Positions 8,990 through 18,790 are shown, counted from the stretch's first letter. The stretch: 64,000 nt of DNA from Shewanella glacialipiscicola (GCF_023283485.1 NZ_JAKILU010000001.1:62001-126000); one strand, 5' to 3'. Numbers and translations: made by a program. Notes: generated from the letters alone by a model not told the origin.

Positions 8990-10081
8990 ATGCTGAAATT
9001 CCTACTGAAGTCGAGCTTAATTGCATTTCTATATTGTCTATCCACACTTCATAGCGTTAACGCTGTTGAGGTGAGTAAATTAGATGAGGCCAATGTGCCT
9101 GTGTCTTCTCGGGCGGTTGCTGAACGTGACAAAGCCTTAAAGAGTGCGCTTGAGCAAGTGATTATCAAAAATACCGGTACGGCACGTTCTTTAAATAATA
9201 GTCTTATTCAGTCTCAACTTCGTAATCCTGATACCTTGTTGAGCCAATATGGCTATATTGAACAAAATGGTCAGTTGTTGTTAACGGCCAGTTTTGAACA
9301 CCGTCGCATTGTGGCTTTGCTGCGCCAAGCGCAATTACCGGTATGGGGAACTCAGCGTCCTCTAACATTGTTTTGGGTGGCGATGCCTGGAGAGGGGGAC
9401 ACTATCATTTTAAGTGATTCGTCGACCTTAGCTGAACGTAAACAATTTAGTGATTTTTCCGATGCCCGCGGTATTCCTGTGCTATTACCAATTCTCGATC
9501 TTGACGAGCTTATGGGCATTAATCCTAACGATATTAAGGGCATGTTTGCCGATATTGTGGCCAGTGTCTCTGGCCGTTATCAAGCTGATTTTCTGGCATT
9601 AGTGGCGATTGATGCCGTAGGTAATCAAGTTCGTTATCGTTTAAATTTATATAATAAGGCGACGGTTGATTCTTTAACGCCACCTATATTTACCTTTAAC
9701 GGCACTGCTGAGAGTTCGCCCCAGGCATTGACAGCTATGATGGCGGCGCTAGGGGAATATTATTTTACCAAATATGCCATTGCTGATACGGGCGCGCAGC
9801 AAGGGGCGAGTGTTACCTTTGTAAACATACAAAAAATGGCGCAATTAGTGGAAGTTGAAAAGTATTTAAAACAGCTCAGTGCAGTTAAAAATGCCACGTT
9901 AACGCATATCAAAGGTCATACCGCGACATTCTCATTAGATTTGTTTGGTTCAGAAACCGATTTAGAACGTTTGTTGAGTTTAGAGCCGCGTATTTCTGTG
10001 GTCGCCCCTGTGAGTGCAGGCGAGTTTAGTCCAGTCGCAAATAAAGCGGGTAAACCGGTTTATGAGTGGCGTTTACCCTAG
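8990..10081 (+). CDS. DUF2066 family secreted protein
   Basis: A 363-residue protein of unknown function, usually found just upstream of hda in marine gammaproteobacteria. It opens with a classic signal peptide (MLKFLLKSSLIAFLYCL, then HSVNA before VEVSKL), so the mature protein should be periplasmic or membrane-associated. No catalytic motif is evident. I chose the ATG at 8990 because it begins the signal peptide; the ATG at 8945 has a better AAGG ribosome-binding site and would add 15 residues. The gap to hda is 65 bases, so co-transcription is plausible. Confidence 0.8.
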   Translation: MLKFLLKSSLIAFLYCLSTLHSVNAVEVSKLDEANVPVSSRAVAERDKALKSALEQVIIKNTGTARSLNNSLIQSQLRNPDTLLSQYGYIEQNGQLLLTASFEHRRIVALLRQAQLPVWGTQRPLTLFWVAMPGEGDTIILSDSSTLAERKQFSDFSDARGIPVLLPILDLDELMGINPNDIKGMFADIVASVSGRYQADFLALVAIDAVGNQVRYRLNLYNKATVDSLTPPIFTFNGTAESSPQALTAMMAALGEYYFTKYAIADTGAQQGASVTFVNIQKMAQLVEVEKYLKQLSAVKNATLTHIKGHTATFSLDLFGSETDLERLLSLEPRISVVAPVSAGEFSPVANKAGKPVYEWRLP

Positions 10082-10146
10082 AATATTATTGGCAGTGCTA
10101 AGTTTACTTAGCACTGCCTTGTGTTAATTTGAATTGAGAAGACCGA

Positions 10147-10857
10147 GTGCCATTAAACTCACCTCTACAACTCTCGCTACCTGTGCATTTGCCAGATGAC
10201 GAAACCTTTAATAGTTATTATCCGGCTTCGGGTAATGATGAGCTTATTCAAAAACTAAGAGCCAGTGCAGAAGGGCATGGTGAAGCTGCTATTTATTTCT
10301 GGGGACCAGTCAAATCTGGCCGAACGCATTTAATGCACGCCGCTTGCGCCCATGCCAATGAAGTCGACCGCCGTAGTTTTTATATCCCCTTAGGCATACA
10401 TGCCAGTATTTCAACAGCCTTGTTGGAAGGTTTAGAGCAGCTAGATTTAGTGTGTATTGATGATGTTGACGCGATCGCTGGCCATCCCGTATGGGAAGAA
10501 GCGATTTTTGATCTTTATAATCGAGTGGCAGAACATAAAAATTGTGCCTTAGTGGTCAGTGGCTGTTCATCACCGATTGATGCGGGATTTCTGCTACCCG
10601 ATCTTGTCTCACGCATGCAATGGGGGCTTAATTATCAACTGCAGCCTATGGCGGATGATGAAAAACTTGCCGCACTACAACGCCGCGCGGCCATGCGTGG
10701 GCTGCAATTACCTGAAGACGTCGGGCGTTTTTTACTGAACCGTATGGCGCGGGATTTACGCACCTTGTTTGATGTATTGGACAAATTAGACAAAGCCTCG
10801 TTAGTACATCAGCGTAAGCTTACTATCCCCTTTGCTAAAGAGACATTACATCTTTAA
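10147..10857 (+). CDS. hda: DnaA regulatory inactivator Hda
   Basis: AAA+ protein that, bound to the DNA-loaded beta sliding clamp, stimulates DnaA-ATP hydrolysis and prevents re-initiation. It has 236 residues. The clamp-binding motif QLSLP is at residues 8-12, just as in E. coli, followed by LPDDETF. A degenerate P-loop region (WGPVKSGRTHLMHAAC), Walker B-like LVCIDDVD and the C-terminal LPEDVGRFLLNRMARDLRTL are clear. The start is a GTG at 10147 with GAGAAG upstream. A GTG start is also plausible for keeping this low-abundance regulator poorly translated. Confidence 0.94.
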   Translation: MPLNSPLQLSLPVHLPDDETFNSYYPASGNDELIQKLRASAEGHGEAAIYFWGPVKSGRTHLMHAACAHANEVDRRSFYIPLGIHASISTALLEGLEQLDLVCIDDVDAIAGHPVWEEAIFDLYNRVAEHKNCALVVSGCSSPIDAGFLLPDLVSRMQWGLNYQLQPMADDEKLAALQRRAAMRGLQLPEDVGRFLLNRMARDLRTLFDVLDKLDKASLVHQRKLTIPFAKETLHL

Positions 10858-10900
10858 GTGAGTGATAGTTTTGTTCTAACCGATATGGAACAGTCAATAA

Positions 10901-10938
10901 TATAAAGCCCGTTATGCTGAATGCAGACGGGCTTTTTA
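10901..10938 (+). terminator. hda terminator
   Basis: AAAGCCCGT pairs with ACGGGCTTT across a 14-base loop and is followed by TTTTTATTT. It lies 45 bases after hda. Confidence 0.75.
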
Positions 10939-10964
10939 TTTATGGCAACATGAAATTTTTTCAT

Positions 10965-10992
10965 AAAAAAGGCTCTATTTTAGAGCCTTTGT
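10965..10992 (-). terminator. Terminator for gcvR-bcp
   Basis: On the minus strand, AAAGGCTCTA pairs with TAGAGCCTTT and is followed by a T-run. It lies about 115 bases beyond the bcp stop, between convergent transcription units. Confidence 0.75.
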
Positions 10993-11106
10993 CGTTATCA
11001 ATTGCTGATTATTTATTCAAGTGAATCAAGTTGATGTGCCACTGTTATACAACTTCAAATCGGATAATCGATAAAATTAGCATATTTGGTTATTACACTT
11101 AATCAA

Positions 11107-11574
11107 TTAACCTGCAATTTTCGCGAGTACAACTTCATGGTGATCTTTGGTTTTAAACTTATCAAACACATGGGCGATAGTGCCGTCAGTATTGATAAGG
11201 AAACTTAATCTGTGGATGCCGTCATAGGTTTTGCCCATGAAGGTTTTCTCACCCCAAACTCCAAAAGCATCGGCAACGCTGTGGTCTTCATCACTGAGTA
11301 AGGCAAAGTTGAGCGCTTGTTTTTCAGCAAACTTTGCCAGTTTAGCCACAGGATCTGGGCTAATGCCTAATACAGTCACATTATGGTTATCAAGTGCAGC
11401 TTTGCTATCACGTAATCCGCAGGCTTGTACTGTACACCCCGGAGTGGATGCTTTCGGGTAAAAGTACACTAAAACAGGGCCTTGCTTAAGGCTATCAGCC
11501 AATGAAACTGAGTTGCCATGCTGATCTTTAAGGGTGAATTGAGGCGCTTTGGCCCCTGCAGTTAAGGTGTTCAT
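11107..11574 (-). CDS. bcp: Thioredoxin-dependent thiol peroxidase Bcp
   Basis: Peroxiredoxin of the BCP/PrxQ class that reduces hydrogen peroxide and organic hydroperoxides using thioredoxin. It has 155 residues. The peroxidatic cysteine is C47 in STPGCTVQAC, with C52 five residues on as the resolving cysteine, the typical PrxQ arrangement; FYPKASTPGC and the C-terminal HRLSFLI are conserved. The ATG at 11574 follows the gcvR stop by 3 bases, so gcvR-bcp form one unit, as in E. coli. Confidence 0.95.
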   Translation of the reverse strand: MNTLTAGAKAPQFTLKDQHGNSVSLADSLKQGPVLVYFYPKASTPGCTVQACGLRDSKAALDNHNVTVLGISPDPVAKLAKFAEKQALNFALLSDEDHSVADAFGVWGEKTFMGKTYDGIHRLSFLINTDGTIAHVFDKFKTKDHHEVVLAKIAG

Positions 11575-11577
11575 CTT

Positions 11578-12129
11578 TTATCCTCTATCCTCTAATATTG
11601 CGGTGCCTTCCATACGACGAATAATACAATTTAAGGTCATATCTTGGGCGAGTTGATAGATACTCTGTTCAAGCTTTTCTAGTTCAACTTTTTCAGGAAT
11701 ATTAATGGTTAATGACACATTTTGAGTCTGCTCACCATCAGGAAGTTCTTCAGAGTAGGAGCGGACTGCTGCGAGATCTAATGATCTGTCAGCCAAGAAT
11801 TGCGTGATACGTTTAATGGTGCCGCGTTGGTCTTTACCTGTGAAGCATACTTCAAGGCGAGAGAGGTAATTTTGTGGCGTATGTTTAGAGGTACGCTTCA
11901 TTACTGTCATCAGTTCTAATTCGACACCAAGGCTTGGGAGCATGCTTTCTATTTTAGTTATAGATACCCACGAGCCTGATAACATCATAATTAGGGTAAA
12001 TTCGTTACCAAATAATGCCATTCGGCTGTCGACGATATCGCAGTCACAGTCACTGGCAAGCCGAGCTAGTCTACCTACGAGCCCAGGACGGTCGAGCCCC
12101 ATTGCTGTTACGACCAGGAAATTGGTCAT
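11578..12129 (-). CDS. gcvR: Glycine cleavage system regulator GcvR (ACT domains)
   Basis: A 183-residue protein with two tandem ACT domains. The first starts at FLVVTAMGLDRPGLVGRLA; the second is around LEVCFTGKDQRGTIKRITQFL. In E. coli, GcvR binds glycine and opposes the activator GcvA, repressing the glycine-cleavage operon without binding DNA itself. Position and partner genes match the conserved arrangement gcvR-bcp divergent from dapA. No gcvA is in the window, so the regulatory role is inferred from family. Confidence 0.9.
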   Translation of the reverse strand: MTNFLVVTAMGLDRPGLVGRLARLASDCDCDIVDSRMALFGNEFTLIMMLSGSWVSITKIESMLPSLGVELELMTVMKRTSKHTPQNYLSRLEVCFTGKDQRGTIKRITQFLADRSLDLAAVRSYSEELPDGEQTQNVSLTINIPEKVELEKLEQSIYQLAQDMTLNCIIRRMEGTAILEDRG

Positions 12130-12300
12130 GAATTCTCCTCACTTTTCGATATCATAGAGCGAAAACTCAGGGTTAAAGTTGAGTTTTTGTGCGGGATGTA
12201 ATGCTACCATAACTAATTCAATTTGAGAGCCCCGTTAATGCTTGTCATTAATGGTTGGCATCAGTACCATAGCAAATCCTGAAATCTTGGGGAAAGTCAG

Positions 12301-13185
12301 ATGATAAACGGAAGCATCGTAGCCTTAATCACGCCAATGAACAGTGATGGCTCAGTAGATTTTGCAAGTCTTGAAAAGTTAGTCGAATTCCATATTGACC
12401 AAGGTACAGATGCCATTGTAGCCGTTGGTACCACAGGCGAGTCAGCGACTCTGCCTATGTCTGAGCATGTAACGGTGGTTTCACAAACTGTTAAATTTGC
12501 AGCAGGCCGAATTCCGGTTATTGGTGGCAATGGTGCTAATGCCACATCTGAAGCCGTTGAGCTCACCAAGTCCTTATCTAAGGTGGGTGTCGCCGCTATG
12601 CTTGGCGTCACGCCATATTATAATAAGCCAACCCCTAAAGGGTTGATTGCGCATTATAAAGCTGTGGCTGCCAGCACAGATATTCCACAAATTCTTTATA
12701 ATGTACCAGGCCGTACTGCTGTTGATATGTTGCCAGAAACCGTTGCCGAGTTAGTCAGCGTTAGCAACATTATTGGCGTTAAAGAAGCAACCGGTGACTT
12801 ATCCCGTGTCAAACGCCTGCGCGAATTGTGCGGTGATGACTTTATGCTGTACAGCGGCGATGATGCCACTGCCAGAGAATTTTTACTCTTGGGTGGTAAC
12901 GGCGTTATCTCAGTGGCGAATAACATCGCGCCAAAAGCTTTTAAAGCAATGTGTGATGCCGCACTTGCGGGCAACGCTGAGCTTGCTCTTACGATAGACA
13001 CGCCGCTGCGCGGTTTATATAGCACACTCTTTTGTGAAGCCAATCCAATCCCCGTAAAATGGGCAGCCCATCGCATGGGTTTGATTAAATGTGGCCATAT
13101 TCGTTTACCTTTGACTGAACTTTCTGAGCAATGTCATGGTCTGTTGATAGAAGCAATGACTCGTGCCCAGATAGAGGTTAAATAA
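12301..13185 (+). CDS. dapA: 4-hydroxy-tetrahydrodipicolinate synthase DapA
   Basis: Condenses pyruvate with L-aspartate semialdehyde at the head of the lysine/diaminopimelate branch. It has 294 residues and is collinear with E. coli DapA. The Schiff-base lysine is K161 in GVKEATGD, the catalytic tyrosine is Y133 in YNVPGRT, and GTTGESATL forms the substrate loop. GGGGAAAG precedes the ATG. It is followed after 3 bases by bamC, the standard dapA-bamC operon. I see no lysine riboswitch in the 171-bp leader. Confidence 0.96.
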   Translation: MINGSIVALITPMNSDGSVDFASLEKLVEFHIDQGTDAIVAVGTTGESATLPMSEHVTVVSQTVKFAAGRIPVIGGNGANATSEAVELTKSLSKVGVAAMLGVTPYYNKPTPKGLIAHYKAVAASTDIPQILYNVPGRTAVDMLPETVAELVSVSNIIGVKEATGDLSRVKRLRELCGDDFMLYSGDDATAREFLLLGGNGVISVANNIAPKAFKAMCDAALAGNAELALTIDTPLRGLYSTLFCEANPIPVKWAAHRMGLIKCGHIRLPLTELSEQCHGLLIEAMTRAQIEVK

Positions 13186-13188
13186 TTA

Positions 13189-14286
13189 ATGTTAAAGAAA
13201 GTCACTCCACTGATCTTAGTTGCTGCTGTTGCAGCGTGCAGTTCACCACTTGAGCGTCGCCAAGCAAACGGTAGTGAAGACTATGTTCAGGCTGAGCAAA
13301 CGCCTTTGCTTAAAATCCCCGCAGGATTAAAAACACCGCCCTACAATAAAGAATTCGATGTGCCTGCGTTAGGGTCTAAAGCCAATGCCACGCTGTATGG
13401 TAAAGATTTAGATATTCGTCCACCACTGCAAGTACTGCCGATGGCAGAGGGTACTCGTGTGGAAGAGGGCAGCGATAATATTAAAATCGTGATTGAGTCC
13501 ATTGATAATAGTGTTGATTTGAAACAAGAACTCTTCACCAACTTAGATGGCTTCTTTGTGCAAAAAGGCATTGCCATTCGCAGTCGTGATTTTGATAAAG
13601 GCACGATAGAAACCGATTGGATCGAAAGCCGTGAAGTGATCGAATCGAGCATGTGGGGTTCTGATAACGTTTATCTACTTCGCCAGCGTTATCGTTTTGA
13701 TGTTGAAGCGCGTCCGCATGGTCGCACCGCGAATATCGTTATTCATTTAGTTGAACACGAAGAATTTTTTGACGATAAAGCGCAAAAAGTATTGTTAAAC
13801 GGTGAAGATAAACAAAGATATACGATTGATATGCTCAACAGTGCTATTGCGTATATCAGTATTAAGCGCGAACAATCGATTCAAGCTAATCGTTTGAAAC
13901 AAACCTTAGGTATTAATGTCGATCTGGTTACACCGGAAGACGGCAAAGCATACTGGTCTGCTAAAGCCCCCTATAAGCAAGTGTGGGATCGTCTGCGTAT
14001 TGTGCTGCCAGAAATGGGCTTTGAAATTGCCGATATGGACAGTAGTAAAGGATTGTATTTTATCAAGTTTGACGATAACTCAGGTTTCTGGAGTTCCTTG
14101 TGGGGCGAAGATAAGCTAGCGCTGAAAGAAGGCAATTATCGTTTACTGCTTGAAGATGGTGATACGCCTGAAGAAACCAAAATCTTCTTACGTGATGGTG
14201 AAGATAAACCATTGAGTGATGAAATAGTCACTAATGTATATAAGTCACTGTCAAACCTTATGAAAGAAGAACGTAAACTACGTTAA
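13189..14286 (+). CDS. bamC: Outer membrane assembly lipoprotein BamC
   Basis: Lipoprotein subunit of the beta-barrel assembly machinery at the outer membrane. It has 365 residues. The signal sequence MLKKVTPLILVAAVAAC ends in a lipobox with the acylated cysteine at residue 17, followed by the flexible BamD-binding stretch (KIPAGLKTPPYNKEFDVP). Two helix-grip domains follow. It starts 3 bases after dapA, consistent with translational coupling, and a strong terminator closes the operon. Confidence 0.93.
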   Translation: MLKKVTPLILVAAVAACSSPLERRQANGSEDYVQAEQTPLLKIPAGLKTPPYNKEFDVPALGSKANATLYGKDLDIRPPLQVLPMAEGTRVEEGSDNIKIVIESIDNSVDLKQELFTNLDGFFVQKGIAIRSRDFDKGTIETDWIESREVIESSMWGSDNVYLLRQRYRFDVEARPHGRTANIVIHLVEHEEFFDDKAQKVLLNGEDKQRYTIDMLNSAIAYISIKREQSIQANRLKQTLGINVDLVTPEDGKAYWSAKAPYKQVWDRLRIVLPEMGFEIADMDSSKGLYFIKFDDNSGFWSSLWGEDKLALKEGNYRLLLEDGDTPEETKIFLRDGEDKPLSDEIVTNVYKSLSNLMKEERKLR

Positions 14287-14301
14287 TATTATTCATCATC
14301 T

Positions 14302-14327
14302 AAAAGGGCGAATTATCGCCCTTTTTT
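14302..14327 (+). terminator. dapA-bamC terminator
   Basis: AAAAGGGCGA/TCGCCCTTTT stem with an ATTA loop and T6 tail, 16 bases after the bamC stop codon. Confidence 0.93.
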
Positions 14328-14490
14328 ATTGGCCATTTTTGAGTTTTTTGCGGTTTATTTAACCCAATAGGGTCTTAGTGATCCCTTCAGCGATAACAAT
14401 GTAATTTGTAAGAAAAAGTAAAACGTATTGCTGCGATGATGTGAGTGAGTAAACTAGTCGTTAACTATGCGAGTCCTTTCTGGAAGCCCG

Positions 14491-15573
14491 ATGAAAAAAA
14501 TAATGATACTAATCACCCTAGTGGTAGCGGCCTGGTTTGGATACCAAGCCTTGCAACCGCAAGAGGTCGCGACGGCCCAGGTAAAAATTATGCCCAATGT
14601 GGTCATAGCGACAACAGCCATGGCACCCATTCGTGATGAAGTCGAAGCTATTGGCACCAATAAGGCCTTTGAGTCGGTGACGATTACGCCTAAAGTGACC
14701 GATATAGTCACCGCACTTAAGTTTGATGATGGCGACATAGTGAAAAAGGGCACATTGCTCGTTCAATTGCAGAACGCTGAGCAAATCGCAAAAGTGAAAG
14801 CCGCGCAAGTTAAAGTCAGCGATAACCAACGTGAATTCGCCCGAATTAGCTCATTAGTGACAAGTCGCACGGTGGCAGAGTTAGAGCGCGACAGATTACA
14901 AACGTTAATTGATACTACCCGCGCTGAGCTTGAACAGGCGCAAGCTTCACTCAATGATCGGACTATTTTGGCGCCCTTTAATGGTCGTTTAGGGTTACGA
15001 CAAATTAGCGTAGGTAGTTTGGTTTCTCCCGGGACTGTGATCACAACACTTGATGACATCTCTAAGATTAAACTCGACTTTTCAGTGCCAGAGCGTTTTA
15101 TTCAAGACTTGGCACCGGGAAAAGATGTTGAAGCCAAAGCGGTCGCGTTTCCTGATGTCATTTTTAAGGGAGTCGTGACATCGATTGATAGCCGCGTGAA
15201 CCCAACGACGCGCACTGTAATTGTCCGCGCTGAAATTCCCAATCCTGAACTGCGTTTATTACCGGGTATGTTGATGAAGGTGAAACTTATCAAACGTAGC
15301 CGCGAAGCCTTGATGTTGCCAGAGTCCGCCATTATCCCGATTCAAAATAGTCACTATGTTTATAGTGTTAATGCCGACAAGGTGATTGAACGCAAACAAG
15401 TGACTATTGGCATTCGTACCCGTGGTTGGGTAGAAATATTAGACGGTTTAGTCTTGGGCGAAAATGTGGTTATTCGTGGTCTACTAAAAGTCCATCCCGG
15501 GGATAAAGTGCAAACGGAGTTTGCTGAAAAGTTTAGTTATCTTGCGGATACGAGCACGGAGCCAAGGGTATGA
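14491..15573 (+). CDS. RND efflux periplasmic adaptor (membrane fusion protein)
   Basis: A 360-residue adaptor linking an inner-membrane RND pump to an outer-membrane channel. An N-terminal membrane anchor (MKKIMILITLVVAAWFGYQ) lacks a lipobox. Next come the lipoyl half-motifs (DIVTALKFDDGDIVKKGTLL and APFNGRLGLRQISVGSLVSPG), a coiled-coil hairpin around residues 95-150, and beta-barrel segments ending in LLPGMLMKVKL. The start is the ATG at 14491 with TGGAAG upstream. Its stop overlaps the start of the pump gene (ATGA), so they are translationally coupled. The substrate is unknown; no outer-membrane factor or regulator is adjacent. Confidence 0.9.
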   Translation: MKKIMILITLVVAAWFGYQALQPQEVATAQVKIMPNVVIATTAMAPIRDEVEAIGTNKAFESVTITPKVTDIVTALKFDDGDIVKKGTLLVQLQNAEQIAKVKAAQVKVSDNQREFARISSLVTSRTVAELERDRLQTLIDTTRAELEQAQASLNDRTILAPFNGRLGLRQISVGSLVSPGTVITTLDDISKIKLDFSVPERFIQDLAPGKDVEAKAVAFPDVIFKGVVTSIDSRVNPTTRTVIVRAEIPNPELRLLPGMLMKVKLIKRSREALMLPESAIIPIQNSHYVYSVNADKVIERKQVTIGIRTRGWVEILDGLVLGENVVIRGLLKVHPGDKVQTEFAEKFSYLADTSTEPRV

Positions 15574-18500
15574 TACTGACAGATCTCTCGGTAAAGCGGC
15601 CCGTATTTGCCTCGGTAATCAGCTTGTTGCTGGTGGCTTTTGGTCTAGTATCTTTCGGTAAATTACCGCTACGTGAATACCCAAACATTGATCCGCCGGT
15701 GGTGTCTATCGACACTAACTATCGCGGTGCCAGTGCTGCTGTGGTCGAAAGTCGAATAACCCAATTGATAGAAGACAGGATCAGCGGCGTCGAAGGTATT
15801 CGCCATGTGAGCTCATCGAGCAGTGATGGCCGTTCATCGGTAACCTTAGAGTTTGATATTAGTCGTAATATTGAAGATGCGGCTAACGATATACGTGATC
15901 GTATTTCCGGTTTACTCGACAATTTGCCCGAGGAGGCCGATCCCCCAGAAGTGCAAAAAGCCAATGGCGGCGATGAAGTGATCATGTGGCTCAATTTGGT
16001 GTCAGATAAAATGACCACCTTAGAGTTGACAGATTATACCAACCGCTATTTGTCGGACCGCTTCTCTGTTGTTGATGGTGTGGCGCGGATGCGGATTGGT
16101 GGCGGTAAAGTGTATGCTATGCGCGTTTGGCTTGACAGACAGGCTTTAGCGTCTCGCAGCTTAACCGTTGCCGATGTAGAAGCTGCGCTGCGAGCTGAAA
16201 ACGTCGAGTTACCCGCCGGTTCAATAGAATCAAAAGAGCGCCAGTTTACTGTAAGGCTTGAGCGCGGTTACCGCACCGCTGAAGATTTTGCTAACTTAGT
16301 GATCACTCAAGGTGAAGATGGTTACTTAGTTAAATTGGGCGATGTGGCGCGGGTAGAAATTGGCTCTGAAGAAGAGCGGATTATGTTCCGCGGAAACAAA
16401 GAGGCCATGATTGGTTTAGGCGTGTCCAAACAGTCAACGGCTAATACCTTAGAAGTCGCCCGCGCGGTGAATGCGTTGGTCGATAAAATTAATCCCACTT
16501 TACCTGCTGGCATGTCGATAAAGCGCAGCTACGATAGTTCAATATTTATTGAAGCCTCGATTAAAGAGGTCTACCAAACCCTGTTCACCGCTATGGTCCT
16601 CGTGATTATTGTGATTTATCTGTTCCTTGGCAGTGTGCGCGCCATGTTGATCCCCGCGATCACTGTGCCAGTGTCCTTACTCGGCACGTTTATCGTATTG
16701 TATGCACTTGGCTATACCATCAACCTCTTAACGTTATTGGCGATGATCCTTGCCATCGGTATGGTGGTCGATGATGCGATTGTTATGCTAGAAAATATCC
16801 ATAGGCGTATTGAAGAAGGCGACTCGCCGCTTAAAGCCGCTTTTCTAGGCGCGCGTGAAGTTGCCTTTGCAGTTATCGCGACCACCTTAGTATTGGTGGC
16901 GGTATTTATGCCGATTAGTTTCTTAGAGGGAGACTTAGGTAAGTTATTCAAAGAGTTTGCTGTAACCATGAGTGCCGCAGTGTTGTTTTCAAGCGTGGTA
17001 GCACTAACACTCACGCCGATGATGTGCTCTAAGTTACTCAAGCCAAGCTCGCAGGATTCATGGTTGGTACGTAAGGTCGATGGCATCATGACCAAGATAT
17101 CGAACCGTTATCAATTATCCTTAAAGTCTGCCATGGCTCATCCGTTATTAATGTCGCTTCTGGTGTTAGTCGCGTTAGGATGTAGTGCTTATTTAGTGCA
17201 AAAAGTACCGCAGGAATTTGCGCCGCAGGAAGATAGAGGCTCGTTATTTTTGATGGTTAACGGCCCGCAGGGCGCGAGTTACGAATACATCGAATCCTAC
17301 ATGAACGAAGTAGAGAACCGCTTGATGCCACTGGTCGAAACGGGTGATATTAAACGCTTGCTCATTCGTGCCCCTCGCGGTTTTGGGCGCTCGGTTGACT
17401 TTTCAAATGGTATGGCAGTTATTGTGCTTGAGGACTGGGGACAGCGTCGTCCAGTCAAAGAGGTGATAACCGATATCAATAAACGTCTTGCTAATCTTGC
17501 CGGAGTACAAGCGTTTCCTGTGATGCGCCAAGCCTTTGGCCGCGGTGTGGCTAAACCTGTACAGTTTGTGATTGGCGGCCCCAGTTACGAAGAACTGGCC
17601 CGTTGGCGCGATATCATGATGCAAAAGGCAGCGGAGAATCCCAAGTTATTGGGTTTAGATCACGACTATAAAGAAACTAAGCCTCAGCTTAGAGTGGTGA
17701 TCGATAGGGATAGAGCCGCAAGTCTTGGTGTATCGATTTCAAATATTGGCCGTACGTTAGAGTCCATGCTCGGTTCACGCTTAGTCACGACCTTTATGCG
17801 TGATGGTGAAGAATATGATGTCATCATTGAGGGTGAGCGTGATAATCAAAATACCGCCGCCGATCTGCAAAATATTTATGTGCGTTCTGAGCGCAGTCAA
17901 GAACTTATCCCGCTATCAAACCTAGTGACGGTGGAAGAGTTTGCCGATGCCAGTTCGCTCAATCGTTACAACCGTATGCGGGCTATTACCATTGAAGCCA
18001 GTTTAGAAGACGGTTATAGCCTTGGTGAAGCCCTTGATCATATGAACCAATTGGCGCGCGCCTATTTGCCCGCCGAAGCAGTGATAAGCTACAAGGGCCA
18101 GTCCCTCGATTACCAAGAGTCGGGTAGCTCTATGTATTTTGTGTTCTTGCTGGCGCTGGGGATTGTATTCTTAGTTTTAGCGGCGCAGTTCGAGAGTTAC
18201 ATTCACCCTATGGTGATTATGCTTACAGTACCACTGGCCACAGTGGGTGCCTTGGCTGGTTTGTGGTTCACAGGGCAAAGTCTTAATATTTACAGTCAGA
18301 TAGGTATTATTATGTTGGTCGGATTGGCGGCTAAAAACGGCATCTTGATTGTCGAGTTTGCCAACCAATTGCGCGATAAAGGCGTTGAATTTGATAAAGC
18401 CATTATTCAAGCCTCAGCGCAGCGCTTACGACCTATTCTTATGACAGGTATCACCACCGCCGCTGGCGCTGTGCCTCTGGTCATGGCCGCAGGCGCGGGT

Positions 18501-18665
18501 GCTGAAACCCGCTTTGTGATTGGTGTGGTGGTGTTGTCAGGGATTTTATTGGCAACCCTATTCACTATCTTCGTGATCCCCGCCGCTTACGGACTGTTCG
18601 CCCGTAACAGCGGATCGCCTGAAGCCATAGCTCAACAGTTAGAAAAGGAATTAGCTGAGGATTAA
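15570..18665 (+). CDS. RND efflux pump, inner-membrane subunit (HAE1-type)
   Basis: A 1031-residue proton-driven exporter of the AcrB/VexF type. Two repeats of six membrane segments each carry large periplasmic loops. The proton-relay aspartates are both present in TM4 (GMVVDDAIVMLENI), and the second half has GLAAKNGILIVEFAN. The N-terminus LTDLSVKRPVFASV is standard. It overlaps the adaptor gene by 4 bases. Specific drug substrates cannot be predicted; the TolC-like partner must be encoded elsewhere. Confidence 0.92.
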   Translation: MILTDLSVKRPVFASVISLLLVAFGLVSFGKLPLREYPNIDPPVVSIDTNYRGASAAVVESRITQLIEDRISGVEGIRHVSSSSSDGRSSVTLEFDISRNIEDAANDIRDRISGLLDNLPEEADPPEVQKANGGDEVIMWLNLVSDKMTTLELTDYTNRYLSDRFSVVDGVARMRIGGGKVYAMRVWLDRQALASRSLTVADVEAALRAENVELPAGSIESKERQFTVRLERGYRTAEDFANLVITQGEDGYLVKLGDVARVEIGSEEERIMFRGNKEAMIGLGVSKQSTANTLEVARAVNALVDKINPTLPAGMSIKRSYDSSIFIEASIKEVYQTLFTAMVLVIIVIYLFLGSVRAMLIPAITVPVSLLGTFIVLYALGYTINLLTLLAMILAIGMVVDDAIVMLENIHRRIEEGDSPLKAAFLGAREVAFAVIATTLVLVAVFMPISFLEGDLGKLFKEFAVTMSAAVLFSSVVALTLTPMMCSKLLKPSSQDSWLVRKVDGIMTKISNRYQLSLKSAMAHPLLMSLLVLVALGCSAYLVQKVPQEFAPQEDRGSLFLMVNGPQGASYEYIESYMNEVENRLMPLVETGDIKRLLIRAPRGFGRSVDFSNGMAVIVLEDWGQRRPVKEVITDINKRLANLAGVQAFPVMRQAFGRGVAKPVQFVIGGPSYEELARWRDIMMQKAAENPKLLGLDHDYKETKPQLRVVIDRDRAASLGVSISNIGRTLESMLGSRLVTTFMRDGEEYDVIIEGERDNQNTAADLQNIYVRSERSQELIPLSNLVTVEEFADASSLNRYNRMRAITIEASLEDGYSLGEALDHMNQLARAYLPAEAVISYKGQSLDYQESGSSMYFVFLLALGIVFLVLAAQFESYIHPMVIMLTVPLATVGALAGLWFTGQSLNIYSQIGIIMLVGLAAKNGILIVEFANQLRDKGVEFDKAIIQASAQRLRPILMTGITTAAGAVPLVMAAGAGAETRFVIGVVVLSGILLATLFTIFVIPAAYGLFARNSGSPEAIAQQLEKELAED

Positions 18666-18696
18666 TGTTCATCCCAAGTTCAGGTTAAAGTAATGA

Positions 18697-18733
18697 AATA
18701 AGGCGCTTGATACTCATCAAGCGCCTTATTTTT
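18697..18733 (+). terminator. RND operon terminator
   Basis: AATAAGGCGCTTGAT pairs perfectly with ATCAAGCGCCTTATT around a 4-base loop, followed by T-rich sequence. Confidence 0.92.
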
Positions 18734-18763
18734 CGCCATTTGAACCTCGTTTTACCCCTTACC

Positions 18764-18790
18764 CTTGAAATGTCAATTTGGAGCCCCATT
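18764..18790 (+). promoter_or_regulatory. Sigma-32 heat-shock promoter of htpG
   Basis: CTTGAAA at 18764-18770 and CCCCAT at 18784-18789 match the sigma-32 -35 and -10 consensus almost perfectly, with 13 bases between CTTGAAA and CCCCAT. It is placed directly upstream of htpG, a known heat-shock gene. Confidence 0.88.

Noticed and set aside
12130..12300. Lysine riboswitch upstream of dapA
   Set aside because: The leader is short and shows no L-box-like conserved helices.
12696..13076. 126-codon minus-strand open frame in dapA
   Set aside because: Antisense to catalytic regions of dapA; composition is that of a shadow frame.
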